Shown in pieces: positions 49,101 through 61,000 of a DNA stretch of 64,000 nt. A model generated the notes under the pieces. The model saw only the letters and a program-made list of their open reading frames with translations, did not search any database and had not been told where the DNA came from. The position numbers were made by a program, and so were the translations under genes. Source of the DNA: Macrostomum hystrix (Eukaryota > Platyhelminthes > Macrostomidae); the NCBI GenBank assembly GCA_950097015.1, contig CATNEN010000008.1:2046001-2110000 (forward strand). Reading direction: 5' to 3'. The first letter of the stretch is position 1, and each line of letters starts with the position of its first letter.

Positions 49101-50475
49101 CAGTGAGCAGAAGGGAATTTCATAAAGAAATAAAGAGAGTTGATAGAGTAATGGTGAGAGTTGATAGAGTAATGGTGAGAGTTGATAGAGTAATGGTGAG
49201 AGTTGATAGAGTAATGGTGAGAGTTGATAGAGTAATGGTGAGAGTTGATAGAGTAATGGTGAGAGTTGATAAAGAAATAGTGAGAGTTGATAGAGTAATG
49301 GTGAGAGTTGATAGAGTAATGGTGAGAGTTGATAGAGTAATGGTGAGAGTTGATAGAGTAATGGTGAGAGTTGATAGAGTAATGGTGAGAGTTGATAGAG
49401 TAATGGTGAGAGTTGATAGAGTAATGGTGAGAGTTGATAGAGTAATGGTGAGAGTTGATAAAGAAATAGTGAGAGTTGATCGAAAAATTGTGAGAGTTGA
49501 TAGAGAAATGAAGAGAGCTGATAGAGAAATAGTAAGAGTTAATAGAGACATGAAGAGAGTCGATGGAGAGAGAGTTGATAGAGAAATGGAGAGAGTTGAT
49601 AGAGAAATGGAGAGAGTTGATAGAGAAATGGAGAGAGTTGATAGAGAAATGAAGAGACTTGGTAGAGAAATGGAGAGAGTTGATAGAGAAATGGAGAGAT
49701 TTGATAGAGAAATGGAGAGAGTTGATTGAGAAATGGAGAGAGTTGATAGAGAAATGGAGAGAGTTGATAGAGAAATGGAGAGAGTTGATAGAGAAATGAA
49801 GAGAGTTGATAGAGAAATGAATAGAGTCGATAGAGAAATGAAGAGAGTTGATAGAGAAATGAATAGAGTCGATAGAGAAATGGAGAGAGTTGATAGAGAA
49901 ATGGAGAGAGTTGATAGAGAAATGAAGAGAGTTGATAGAGAAATGAATAGAGTCGATAGAGAAATGAAGAGAGTTGATAGAGAAATGAATAGAGTCGATA
50001 GAGAAATGGAGAGAGTTGATTGAGAAATGGAGAGAGTTGATAGAGAAATGGAGAGAGTTGATAGAGAAATGGAGAGAGTTGATAGAGAAATGCAGAGAGT
50101 TGATAGAGAAATGCAGAGAGTTGATAGAGAAATGCAGAGAGTTGATAGAGAAATGCAGAGAGCTGATAGAGAAATGCAGAGACTTGGTAGAGAAATGGAG
50201 AGAGTTGATAGAGAAATGCAGAGAGCTGATAGAGAAATGCAGAGAGTTGATAGAGAAATGCAGAGAGTTGATAGAGAAATGCAGAGAGTTGATAGAGAAA
50301 TGCAGAGAGTTGATAGAGAAATGGAGAGAGTTGATAGAGAAATGCAGAGAGCTGATAGAGAAATGCAGAGACTTGGTAGAGAAATGGAGAGAGTTGATAG
50401 AGTAATGGAGAGAGTTGGTAGACAATTGGAGAGAGTTAATAGAGTAATGGAGAGGGTTGATAGAGAAATGTAGAG
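49101..50475. repeat. 21-bp minisatellite with near-continuous open frame
   Basis: Units of the type GTTGATAGAGAAATGGAGAG plus one base. The left third has the variant AGAGTAATGGTGAGA. Because 21 is a multiple of three, one plus frame stays open from 49103 to 50473 apart from two single TGA codons (at about 49727 and 50021), and the minus strand is open for 450 codons. No gene is called. Confidence 0.97.
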
Positions 50476-51960
50476 AGATGATGAGAAATATATTTTTTCT
50501 CTTTACGTGGCTAGATAATCAAAAAGCGTGAGACAATCTAATAAGCAAGGCAAGATTAGGATTTTGTTGCACAAGCAAGCAAACATTTTTTCGTTAAAAT
50601 GTTTTTTCTGTTTTCATTTTAGTGAAAAACTGACACTGCACAGAAAATAAGGGAGAATAATATAGAAGATGACTACCCGCTTTTTGTCTGTTTAGGGAAA
50701 TTCCCAGTTTTCTTTTACTTCCCTTTTTAAGCGCTTGCTGTTAAGCGTGACTATGGTGAAGAGACTCAGCTGGTAAAGAAACGGTTGCTAAGCAAATTCG
50801 CAGCCAATCTATGCCTTACTCAATAGACAGGGCAATTTTCGCACGATTTCCCTTGTTTGAAGCCTCTAATTATTTTGCTGCAAAAGGAGAGGGCTCATCC
50901 GTTTATCTCTGTCCCTATTTTCTCCTGTGGCCATTTATTTGGGCTTGCGAGTTCATCGGGGTCCTGTGATTTTCCTGCAAAAGAAGAAGTGTTTATTGTA
51001 TAATTAGTAGCCAAGCCATAGAAGATACTCAGATATTTGTCGAAGCAATTTTTATAAGGCGAAATTGATTGCGGACAGGTGTGTGAGTCTCGCCCCATCC
51101 ATCCCGGAAAAATCGACTAATTCTTTTTATTGGCTTTCAGTATGATTCATTGGGGCCTGTACAAAACCTATATACAACCCATATCTATAGCCTTATCCAT
51201 AGACAAAACATGTCAATTATCTTACCCATAGACAACCTACTTAAAATGGCCTTACCCATATAGACAAATCGTGTCTATAACCTTTACCATAGACATCCTA
51301 AATCTGTGGTCTTGTCCATAGACAACGTACGTCGTTTAACTGTTAATAAAAGTCGGTCTTTAATATCCTGAAGGTTAGTATAACATAGTTTTGTAAATAT
51401 CCTGCAATGGATTTAAGCCTTGCCTAATATTGTCTGAGAAATTTCATTTGTGTTTTTTAATTTGTAAAAGATACAATCGAATAGATAAAGCTTATGGATT
51501 ATGTAGATAAATCCATATTGTATTTCATCCAAGCAAGCGTCATATTGGATTACTATTCGCATAAAAGATATTTTCCTTTGTTATAGACCACACAAATAAG
51601 ATCCAGTGCTTCTTGAATGATTCTCGCGTGTTTTTGTTTTTGCCCAAGGTCTAGAATCGATTTATCTCTAAGGCAAAAGAAGACACACCCATACATTGTC
51701 TTTTATTATTAATGTATCTTATTAATGTATACCTATAAGATTGCCAACTGATTATATCAGTTGGCAATGCAACAGAAACTTATTATTAATGTATTACAGA
51801 GTGTGAGGTGAAAATCACCACCTTTTGTTGTTCTGATGCTTAGACTTGGCGGAGATGATAAAATCACTTTGCTAAACTAATTATTATAATGGATTTCCTG
51901 TGACAATGAGACAGAAAGTAGGAGAGAGTTTTGCTTTAAATATATTGATTGTGTTAACTG
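50476..51960. other. Unannotated intergenic region with a perfect hairpin
   Basis: AT-rich. A loose repeat containing CCATAGACAA recurs at about 51180-51330. A perfect 12-bp inverted repeat lies at 51740-51768. No gene recognised. Confidence 0.5.
51740..51768. repeat. Perfect 12-bp inverted repeat with 5-base loop
   Basis: ATTGCCAACTGA at 51740-51751 and its exact reverse complement at 51757-51768, loop TTATA. The 15-bp direct repeat TTATTATTAATGTAT flanks it at 51703-51717 and 51780-51794. Confidence 0.9.
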
Positions 51961-52742
51961 ACTACAGTGCATTAGAGAATTGATGAGATTGGGATAAATG
52001 AACGAGTGTTCAAGATAGACAATAATGAGATTGGATAAATGAACGAGTGCTCAAGATAGACAATGATGAGAATGGGATAAATAAACGAGTGCTCAAGATG
52101 GACAATGATGAGATTGAGATAAATAAACGAGTGCTCAAGATGGACAATGATGAGATTGGGATAAATAAACGAGTGTTCAAGATACACAATGATGAGATTG
52201 GGATAAATGAACGAGTGCTCAAGATAGACAATGATGAGATTGGGATAAATGAACGAGTGCTCAAGATAGACAATGATGAGATTGGGATAAATGAACGAGT
52301 GTTCAAGATAGACAATGATGAGATTGGGATAAATGAACGAGTGTTCAAGATAGATAATGGTGAGATAGGGATAAATGAACGAGTGTTTAAGATAGAAAAT
52401 GATGAGATTGGGATAAATGAACGAGTGTTCAAGATGGACAATGATGAGAAAGGGATAAATGAACGCGTGTTCAAGATAGATAATGGTGAGATAGGGATAA
52501 ATGAACGAGTGTTTAAGATAGAAAATGATGAGATTGGGATAAATGAACGAGTGTTCAAGATGGACAATGATGAGAAAGGGATAAATGAACGAGTGTTCAA
52601 GATAGATAATGGTGAGATAGGGATAAATGAACGAGTGTTTAAGATAGAAAATGATGAGATTGGGATAAATGAACGAGTGTTCAAGATGGACAATGATGAG
52701 ATAGGGATAAATGAACGCGTGTTCAAGATAGACAGTAAGAGA
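51961..52742. repeat. 42-bp minisatellite
   Basis: About 18 units with the core GGGATAAATGAACGAGTGTT. Since 42 is a multiple of three, frames stay open for over 230 codons on both strands. No domain or start context supports a gene. Confidence 0.97.
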
Positions 52743-53155
52743 TAGATGCATATATATATATACATCGAGATATATATAATGAAAAATAGTTTTTGTATTT
52801 TTTCGTAAATTTTAGAGGCCTGACATGCGTGGCATTGATTTTTCTATTCCAAATTATTATTCATACATCAGTTGAGTAATAGTGCAGAAATTTTCCCGAC
52901 TAAGCGCAAAAACAATAGGAAATGGAAATGCGCTTTGGGGACAGGGCCCAATGGGATGGGAGACTGTTTGGTGTCTGCTTGCGTATTTGAATGGGGAGTC
53001 AAATACTCCATGAGCAGATGCTGGATGAGCTACGACTGGGATTCTGTGAGCTGGGATTAATTAAAGAGGAAAATAATAGAGTCGAGTGAAGTGGAGACAG
53101 ATGAGAGAAGCGGGAAAGAGCAGAGAAGAGAGACGTGAAAAAACAATGGAGACGG
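52743..53155. other. Unannotated spacer
   Basis: A short TATATA tract at about 52750-52780 and unique sequence. No gene recognised. Confidence 0.5.
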
Positions 53156-53525
53156 AAGCGAAGAGAGAGAAGTGAGGAGAGATAAGATAAGAGATGAGAG
53201 AGAAATTGACGAGACGAGATAGAAGAGATAAGAGACGAGATAGAAGAGATAAGAGACGAGATAGAAGAGATAAGTGACGAGATAGAAGATATAAGAGACG
53301 AGATAGAAGAGATAAGAGACGAGAGAGAAGAGATAAGAGACGAGAGAGAAGAGAGAAGAGACGAGAGAGAAGAGAGAAGAGACGAGAGAGAAGAGATAAG
53401 AGATAAGAGACGAGATAGAAGAGATAAGAGACGAGAGAGAAGAGAGAAGAGATAAGAGACGAGAGAGAAGAGATAAGAAACGAGAGAGAAGAGAGAAGAG
53501 ACAAGAGAGAAACAGAAGAGATGAG
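53156..53525. repeat. 21-bp purine-rich array
   Basis: GAGACGAGATAGAAGAGATA units, purine-rich on the plus strand, with variable spacing. Confidence 0.93.
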
Positions 53526-54245
53526 GGAAATAGAAGAGACTAGATAGAAGGGGAGAGGGTAGAAAAGAGGAGAGAGTGGAGACAATATAGAAATGAGACA
53601 AGTGCCTTATAGTATGCGGGAGCCCCTATGGCAGCTAAAATATTGATCAGGCTGCGAAAATATCGAAAAGCAACAGAGAACTGCATATTGTGACTTAGTC
53701 AATTCAGGTGAATCGAATCAGGTAGTATTATTGGGCCTTGACAGGACTGGCTGTGGGGTGGCACCGACAGACTCAGTTTGGTTGAATCCAGATGAATGCA
53801 GTGCGATAATTTTCTGCTCTGAACGGAAGTCTGCTTGATTTTTAGCATGCCTTTTGTCTGTTTCATTGTCTTCTTTATCTCCGTCTCGAAATTTTGTAGT
53901 GGAACTGAGGATTTCAATAGGGATTCAATGGGGATTGAGTGGGGATTGATATTGTTGGCTTTTGCGAGGCTTATTATCTAGCTGTGATATCAGCTCCCCA
54001 CGAATTGATCAGTGAGAAGTGACTTTTCTGCTTTAAAAATGTTGTTGCATTTTAAAATTCTCACTCTATCCAATTTTCCTGATCAATTGTCAAATTGTAA
54101 AAAAAGGCTTTTCTTATCGATTTTTAAACCCCTCGTAATTTTTTTACGACGTTCCGGTCTATGCCTGCTTTCAATTTTTAGGGGCGTTAAAGTTAAACGT
54201 TTCATTAAAATGTGGACATTAAAGTAAGCTATATTTTGTCATTAT
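53526..54245. other. Unannotated spacer
   Basis: Unique AT-rich sequence. No gene recognised. Confidence 0.5.
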
Positions 54246-54955
54246 TTAAGTTCCTAAATTGTCCTTTATCAACTGTCCTTCATCAACTGTCCTTCACCAA
54301 CTGTCCTTCATCAACTGTCCTTCATTAACAGTCTAGCCTCACCTGTACATTCTCACCTGTACATCCTCACCTATACATCTTCAACTGTACATCCTCACCT
54401 ATACATCTTCACCTGTACATCCTCACCTATACATCTTCAACTGTACATCCTCACCTATACATCTTCAACTGTACATCCTCACCTATACATCTTCAACTGT
54501 ACATCCTCACCTGTACATCCTCACCTATACATCTTCAACTGTACATCCTCACCTATACATCTTCAACTGTACATCCTCACCTGTACATCCTCACCTATAC
54601 ATCTTCAACTGTACATCCTCACCTATACATCTTCAACTGTACATCCTCACCTATACATCTTCAACTGTACATCCTCACCTGTACATCCTCACCTGTAAAT
54701 CCTCACCTATACATCCTCACCTGTACATCCTCACCTGTACATCCTCACCTATAAATCTTCAACTGTACATCCTCACCTGTACATCATCACCTGTACATCC
54801 TCACCTGTACATCCTCACCTGTACATCCTCACCTATAAATCTTCAACTGTACATCCTCACCTGTACATCATCACCTGTACATCCTCACCTGTATATCCAC
54901 AAGTGTACATCCTCACCTGGACATCCTCACCTGTACATCCTCATTTGTATATCCT
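54246..54955. repeat. 14-bp array in 28-bp doublets, splice-donor-like on the minus strand
   Basis: Units of the type ATCCTCACCTGTAC alternate with ATCTTCAACTGTAC and ATCCTCACCTATAC. The reverse complement reads CAGGTGAGGAT, a strong 5' splice-site match. Confidence 0.95.
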
Positions 54956-55531
54956 ACCTGTTCTTCCCGGTTTTCCTTTCAAGTCTTTATCCCTTATCAG
55001 TTAGACATTTTTTCCGCATTTCCACAGCTGATAACATGCCCCACCCCAAATCTTCTGTAATTAGATGCGCAACACCTCCTAATTTATGGTGGCAAAAAGA
55101 TTACTTAATTAGCATAACATGCTACTGCCGCTGTCACCGTCAGGGCGAGCACAAACTCACTAGGATAGAAAATGGGCTTAGGAATTATCAAACAGATTGA
55201 TAAAGAGGCATATAATGGGAATGTGACACAGAGAGAAACAGAGGGAGAGGGTGAGGCAAAGTAGATGCTAAGGGAGTGGCTGCCCAGAGTAGGATTCGTT
55301 TTTTTTACCTAACACCCACCCCACCTCCGCGCAGGCGTATTTAATAAAACTATCGCGAGACGAGCCGCTCCATCCCTCTTCTATTCTGATTTCTATCGAC
55401 TAATTCTTGAGTCCAAGCACGGGTAAGCCTGTGGTTTTTGTGAATTTTGTTTAAAAGAAGTCTTATTGAAAAAAGACAGAGGCCGACAAATTCACTAATG
55501 GTCAACTGCTTAGCTGAGAATTAACACTTGT

Positions 55532-55564
<33 letters not shown>

Positions 55565-55864
55565 AGCAGTTGCACCACTAGTGCAACTGTCTTTGATTTG
55601 GCCGTAACCATCAGAAACCAAAATTTTCCAACTGTGCATTTCTTTATTTATTTTTCATTGCCAAAGTTTTCAATTTCTGAAGTAAAAAATCTGGACATTG
55701 TTTGCTATAGAAAACAGCAGGCATAAAAAACTTATTTACACGAAAAATCATTCCTTATTGCAGCAATATGGCTTGGAAAGAGTCAATGAAGTTTACACTT
55801 AGGGTAAAAGTATTGAATTTCTGTAGATTAACATAAAAAAATTGTAACCCTAACCTTTTTTACA
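54956..55864. other. Unannotated intergenic region with a CAG run
   Basis: Unique sequence. A pure CAG run of ten copies lies at 55533-55562 outside any recognised exon. At about 55337-55436 a TATTTAATAA and a GGGTAAG word could be a promoter and a 5' splice site of a noncoding first exon, but there is no supporting downstream exon. Confidence 0.4.
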
Positions 55865-57890
55865 CCTCCTCTCTCTGTGTCTCACTCTCAATCTCCCCTC
55901 TCTGTGTCTCACTCTCAATCTCACCTCTCTGTGTCTCACTCTCAATATCCCCTCTCTGTGTCTCACTCTCAATCTCCCCTCTCTGTGTCTCACTCTCAAT
56001 CTCCCCTCTCTGTGTCTCACTCTCAATCTCCCCTCTCTGTGTCTCACTCTCAATCTCACCTCTCTGTGTCTCACTCTCAATCTCCCCTCTCTGTGTCACT
56101 CTCAATCTCCCCTCTCTGTGTCACTCTCAATCTCCCCTCTCTGTGTCTCACTCTCAATCTCCCCTCTCTGTGTCTCACTCTCAATCTCCCCTCTCTGTGT
56201 CTCACTCTCAATCTCCCCTCTCTGTGTCTCACTCTCAATCTCCCCTCTCTGTGTCTCACTCTCAATCTCCCCTCTCTGTGTCTCACTCTCAATCTCCCCT
56301 CTCTGTGTCTCACTCTCAATCTCCCCTCTCTGTATCTCACTCTCAATCTCACCTCTCTGTATCTCACTCTCAATCTCACCTCTCTGTGTCTCACTCTCAA
56401 TCTCCCCTCTCTGTGTCTCACTCTCAATCTCCCCTCTCTGTGTCTCACTCTCAATCTCCCCTCTCTGTGTCTCACTCTCAATCTCCCCTCTCTGTGTCTC
56501 ACTCTCAATCTCCCCTCTCTGTGTCTCACTCTCAATCTCCCCTCTCTGTATCTCACTCTCAATCTCACCTCTCTGTGTCTCACTCTCAATCTCCCCTCTC
56601 TGTGTCTCACTCTCAATCTCCCCTCTCTGTGTCTCACTCTCAATCTCCCCTCTCTGTGTCACTCTCAATCTCCCCTCTCTGTGTCTCACTCTCAATCTCC
56701 CCTCTCTGTGTCTCACTCTCAATCTCCCCTCTCTGTGTCTCACTCTCAATCTCCCCTCTCTGTGTCTCACTCTCAATCTCCCCTCTCTGTGTCTCACTCT
56801 CAATCTCCCCTCTCTGTGTCTCACTCTCAATCTCCCCTCTCTGTGTCTCACTCTCAATCTCCCCTCTCTGTGTCTCACTCTCAATCTCCCCTCTCTGTGT
56901 CACTCTCAATCTCCCCTCTCTGTGTCTCACTCTCAATCTCCCCTCTCTGTGTCTCACTCTCAATCTCCCCTCTCTGTGTCACTCTCAATCTCCCCTCTCT
57001 GTGTCTCACTCTCAATCTCCCCTCTCTGTGTCTCACCCTCAATCTCCTCTCTCTGTGTCTCACTCTCAATCTCACCTCTCTGTGTCTCACTCTCAATCTC
57101 CCCTCTCTGTGTCACTCTCAATCTCCCCTCTCTGTGTCACTCTCAATCTCCCCTCTCTGTGTCTTACTCTCAATCTCCCCTCTCTGTGTCTCACTCTCAA
57201 CCTCCCCTCTCTGTGTCTCACTCTCAATCTCCCCTCTCTGTGTCTCACTCTCAATCTCCCCTCTCTGTGTCACTCTCAATCTCCCCTCTCTGTGTCTCAC
57301 TCTCAATCTCCCCTCTCTGTGTCTCACTCTCAATCTCCCCTCTCTGTGTCTCACTCTCAATCTCCCCTCTCTGTGTCTCACTCTCAATCTCCCCTCTCTG
57401 TGTCTCACTCTCAATCTCCCCTCTCTGTGTCTCACTCTCAATCTCCCCTCTCTGTGTCTCACTCTCAATCTCCCCTCTCTGTGTCTCACTCTCAATCTCC
57501 CCTCTCTGTGTCTCACTCTCAATCTCCCCTCTCTGTGTCTCACTCTCAATCTCCCCTCTCTGTGTCACTCTCAATCTCCCCTCTCTGTGTCTCACTCTCA
57601 ATCTCCCCTCTCTGTGTCTCACTCTCAATCTCCCCTCTCTGTGTCTCACTCTCAATCTCCCCTCTCTGTGTCTCACTCTCAATCTCCCCTCTCTGTGTCT
57701 CACTCTCAATCTCCCCTCTCTGTGTCTCACTCTCAATCTCCCCTCTCTGTGTCTCACTCTCAATCTCCCCTCTCTGTGTCTCACTCTCAATCTCACCTCT
57801 CTGTGTCTCACTCTCAATCTCCCCTCTCTGTGTCTCACTCTCAATCTCCCCTCTCTGTGTCTCACTCTCAATCTCCCCTCCTTCTCAATT
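55865..57890. repeat. 27-bp minisatellite, about 75 copies
   Basis: Units with the core TCTGTGTCTCACTCTCAATC followed by TCCCCTC. Occasional 25-bp units (lacking TC) shift the frame, so open frames up to 681 codons run through all three phases. Pyrimidine-rich on the plus strand. Confidence 0.98.
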
Positions 57891-57952
57891 TTCATTCCAA
57901 CTTCTCCAGGGTTTCCATTTAGGCTAATTTCCTTTTTTAACTACAATAGCGT

Positions 57953-57958
57953 TTTATT
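57953..57958 (-). terminator. Candidate polyadenylation signal of the EF-hand gene
   Basis: TTTATT on the plus strand reads AATAAA on the minus strand, 137 bases after the EF-hand stop codon, in unique sequence before the 27-bp array. Confidence 0.5.
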
Positions 57959-58094
57959 AGACTTTCCAGAAAAAATCAATTCGCAAACTAATTTCCTAAA
58001 AACAGAACAAAAAAACAAACGGAAAAAATCACTAAATAATTCCCAGATTTAAAGCCGCTCTCTATCCGTCAAACACTCTGATTCTACTCCGTTT

Positions 58095-61000
58095 CTACTC
58101 GATATAAACATCTAGTAGTTTCATGAGCAGCAGACCTCGAGACTTGATGTAGGCCACAAACTCCTTGCGTTCAATGCGTTCATTTCCGTCCTGAAAAAAA
58201 GAAGAAATCTATAAACGGTTGCTACACACTTACCTCACCTCTCCTCTCCTCTCGTCTCCTCTGCTCTCCTCTCCTCTCCTCTCCTCTCCTCTCCTCTCCT
58301 CTCCTCTCCTCTCCTCTCCTCTCCTCTCATCTCCTCTCATCTCCTCTTCTATCCTCCCCTCTCCTCCGCTCCCCTCTCCCAGTCGCCTCACCAAGTCCAT
58401 CTCGTTGAACACGGTGTCAATGTCGGTGTCCAACAGGCGGGTCGTGTCGTCCATCAGATAGGACCGGGCGTGCAACAAATCAATATAGAAATCGCGCAAT
58501 TCCCGCCTATCGATCATTCCGCTTCTGTCTCGATCGATCACGTCGAAAATCACTGAAATTTGGCGTCATTTTTAACTTTTACTCATCATTCAAACATCGA
58601 TGTACTCATAGCCTGAAAGTTCATTATAAAAATCTCTATAAAATAGAGAAATAAGTAAGAAACTCACGATGCACTTTGCACGACAACGGGAATCTGCTGA
58701 GCAGAATAAAATATCTGCAGAATTCTATCAGGTCCAATTGACCATCGCCATTTGTGTCCAACACGTGGAACAGTGTGCTCACCATAGCATCATTGTAATT
58801 GTGCATGTTCATCATTTCCAGGAAGTCTTTGAAGTCCTGCGAAAATTTACATTTCTAATCTCATGCCGACAGATTCAGTAGCTCTGTGTGCCCCCGTCTT
58901 TCTCCCCTATATGCCCCCCTCATCTGTCTCCCCTCTCTGCCCCCTCATCTGTCTCCCCTCTCTGCCCCCTCATCTGTCTCCCCTCTCTGCCCCCTTATCT
59001 GTCTCCCCTCTCTGCCCCCCTCATCTGTCTCCCCTCTCTGCCCCCTCATCTATCTCCCTTCTCTGCCCCCTCATCTGTCTCCCCTCTTTGCCCCCTCATC
59101 TGTCTCTCCTCTCTGCCCGCCTCATCTGTCTCCCCTCTCTGCCCCCTCATCTGTCTCCCCTCTCTGCCCGCCTCATCTGTCTCCCCTCTCTGCCCGCCTC
59201 ATCTGTCTCCCCTCTCTGCCCCCCTCATCTGTCTCTCCTCTCTGCCCCCTCATCTGTCTCCCTTCTCTGCCCCCCTCATCTGTCTCCCTTCTCTGCCCCT
59301 CATCTGTTTCCCCTCTCTGCCCGCCTCATCTGTCTCCCCTCTCTGCCCCCTCATCTGTCTCCCCTCTCTGCCCCCCTCATCTATCTCCCTTCTCTGCCCC
59401 CTCATCTGTCTCCCCTCTTTGCCCCCTCATCTGTCTCTCCTCTCTGCCCGCCTCATCTGTCTCCCCTCTCTGCCCCCTCATCTGTCTCCCCTCTCTGCCC
59501 GCCTCATCTGTCTCCCCTCTCTGCCCGCCTCATCTGTCTCCCCTCTCTGCCCCCCTCATCTGTCTCTCCTCTCTGCCCCCTCATCTGTCTCCCTTCTCTG
59601 CCCCCCTCATCTGTTTCCCTTCTCTGCCCCCTCATCTGTTTCCCCTCTCTGCCCGCCTCATCTGTCTCCCCTCTCTGCCCCCCTCATCTGTCTCTCCTCT
59701 CTGCCCCCTCATCTGTCTCCCTTCTCTGCCCCCCTCATCTGTCTCCCTTCTCTGCCCCCTCATCTTTCTCCTCTCTCTGTCCCCTTTATCTGTTTCCCCT
59801 CTCTGCCCCCCTCATCTGTCTCCCCTCTCTGCCCCCTCATCTGTCTCCCCTCTCTGCCCCCCTCATCTGTCTCTCCTCTCTGCCCCCTCATCTGTCTCCC
59901 CTCTCTGCCCGCCTCATCTGTCTCCCCTCTCTGCCCCCCTCATCTGTCTCTCCTCTCTGCCCCCTCATCTGTCTCCCCTCTCTGCCCCCTCATCTTTCTC
60001 CTCTCTCTGTCCCCTTTATCTGTTTCCCCTCTCTGCCCCCTCATCTGTCTCCCCTCTCTGCCCCCTCATCTGTCTCCCCTCTCTGCCCGCCTCATCTGTC
60101 TCCCCACTCTGCCCCCCTCATCTGTCTCTTCTCTCTGCCCCCTCATCTGTCTCCCTTCTCTGCCCCCTCATCTTTCTCCTTATCTGTCCCCTTTATCTGT
60201 TTCCCCTCTCTGCCCCCTCATCTGTCTCCCCTCTCTGCCCCCCTCATCTGTCTCTCCTCTCTGCCCCCTCATCTGTCTCCCCTCTCTGCCCCCTCATCTC
60301 TCTCTCCTCTCTGCCCCCTCATCTGTCTCCCCTCTCTGCACCCTCATCTTTCTCCTCTCTCTGTCCCCTTTATCTGTTTCCCCTCTCTGCCCCCTCATCT
60401 GTCTCCCCTCTCTGCCCCCTCATCTGTCTCCCCTCTCTGCCCGCCTCATCTGTCTCCCCTCTCTGCCCCCCTCATCTGTCTCTCCTCTCTGCCCCCTCAT
60501 CTGTCTCCCTTCTCTGCCCCCTCATCTATCTCCTTATCTGTCCCCTTTATCTGTCTCCCCTCTCTGCCCCCTCATCTGTCTCCCCTCTCTGCCCCCCTCA
60601 TCTGTCTCCCCTCTCTGCCCCCCTCATCTGTCTCCCCTCTCTGCCCCCCTCATCTGTCTCTCCTCTCTGCCCCCCTCATCTGTCTCCCCTCTCTGCCCCC
60701 TCATCTGTCTCCCCTCTCTGCCCCCCTCATCTGTCTCTCCTCTCTGCCCCCTCATCTGTCTCCCCTCTCTGCCCCCTCATCTTTCTCCTCTCTCTGTCCC
60801 CTTTATCTGTTTCCCCTCTCTGCCCCCTCATCTGTCTCCCCTCTCTGCCCCCTCATCTGTCTCCCCTCTCTGCCCCCTCATCTGTCTCCCCTCTCTGCCC
60901 GCCTCATCTGTCTCTCCTCTCTGCCCCCTCATCTGTCTCCCCTCTCTGCCCCCTCATCTTTCTCCTCTCTCTGTCCCCTTTATCTGTCTCCCCTCTCTGT

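Noticed and set aside
55877..58052. Open frames of 594-681 codons
   Set aside because: All three plus frames are open through the 27-bp array. They run into unique sequence only by chance.
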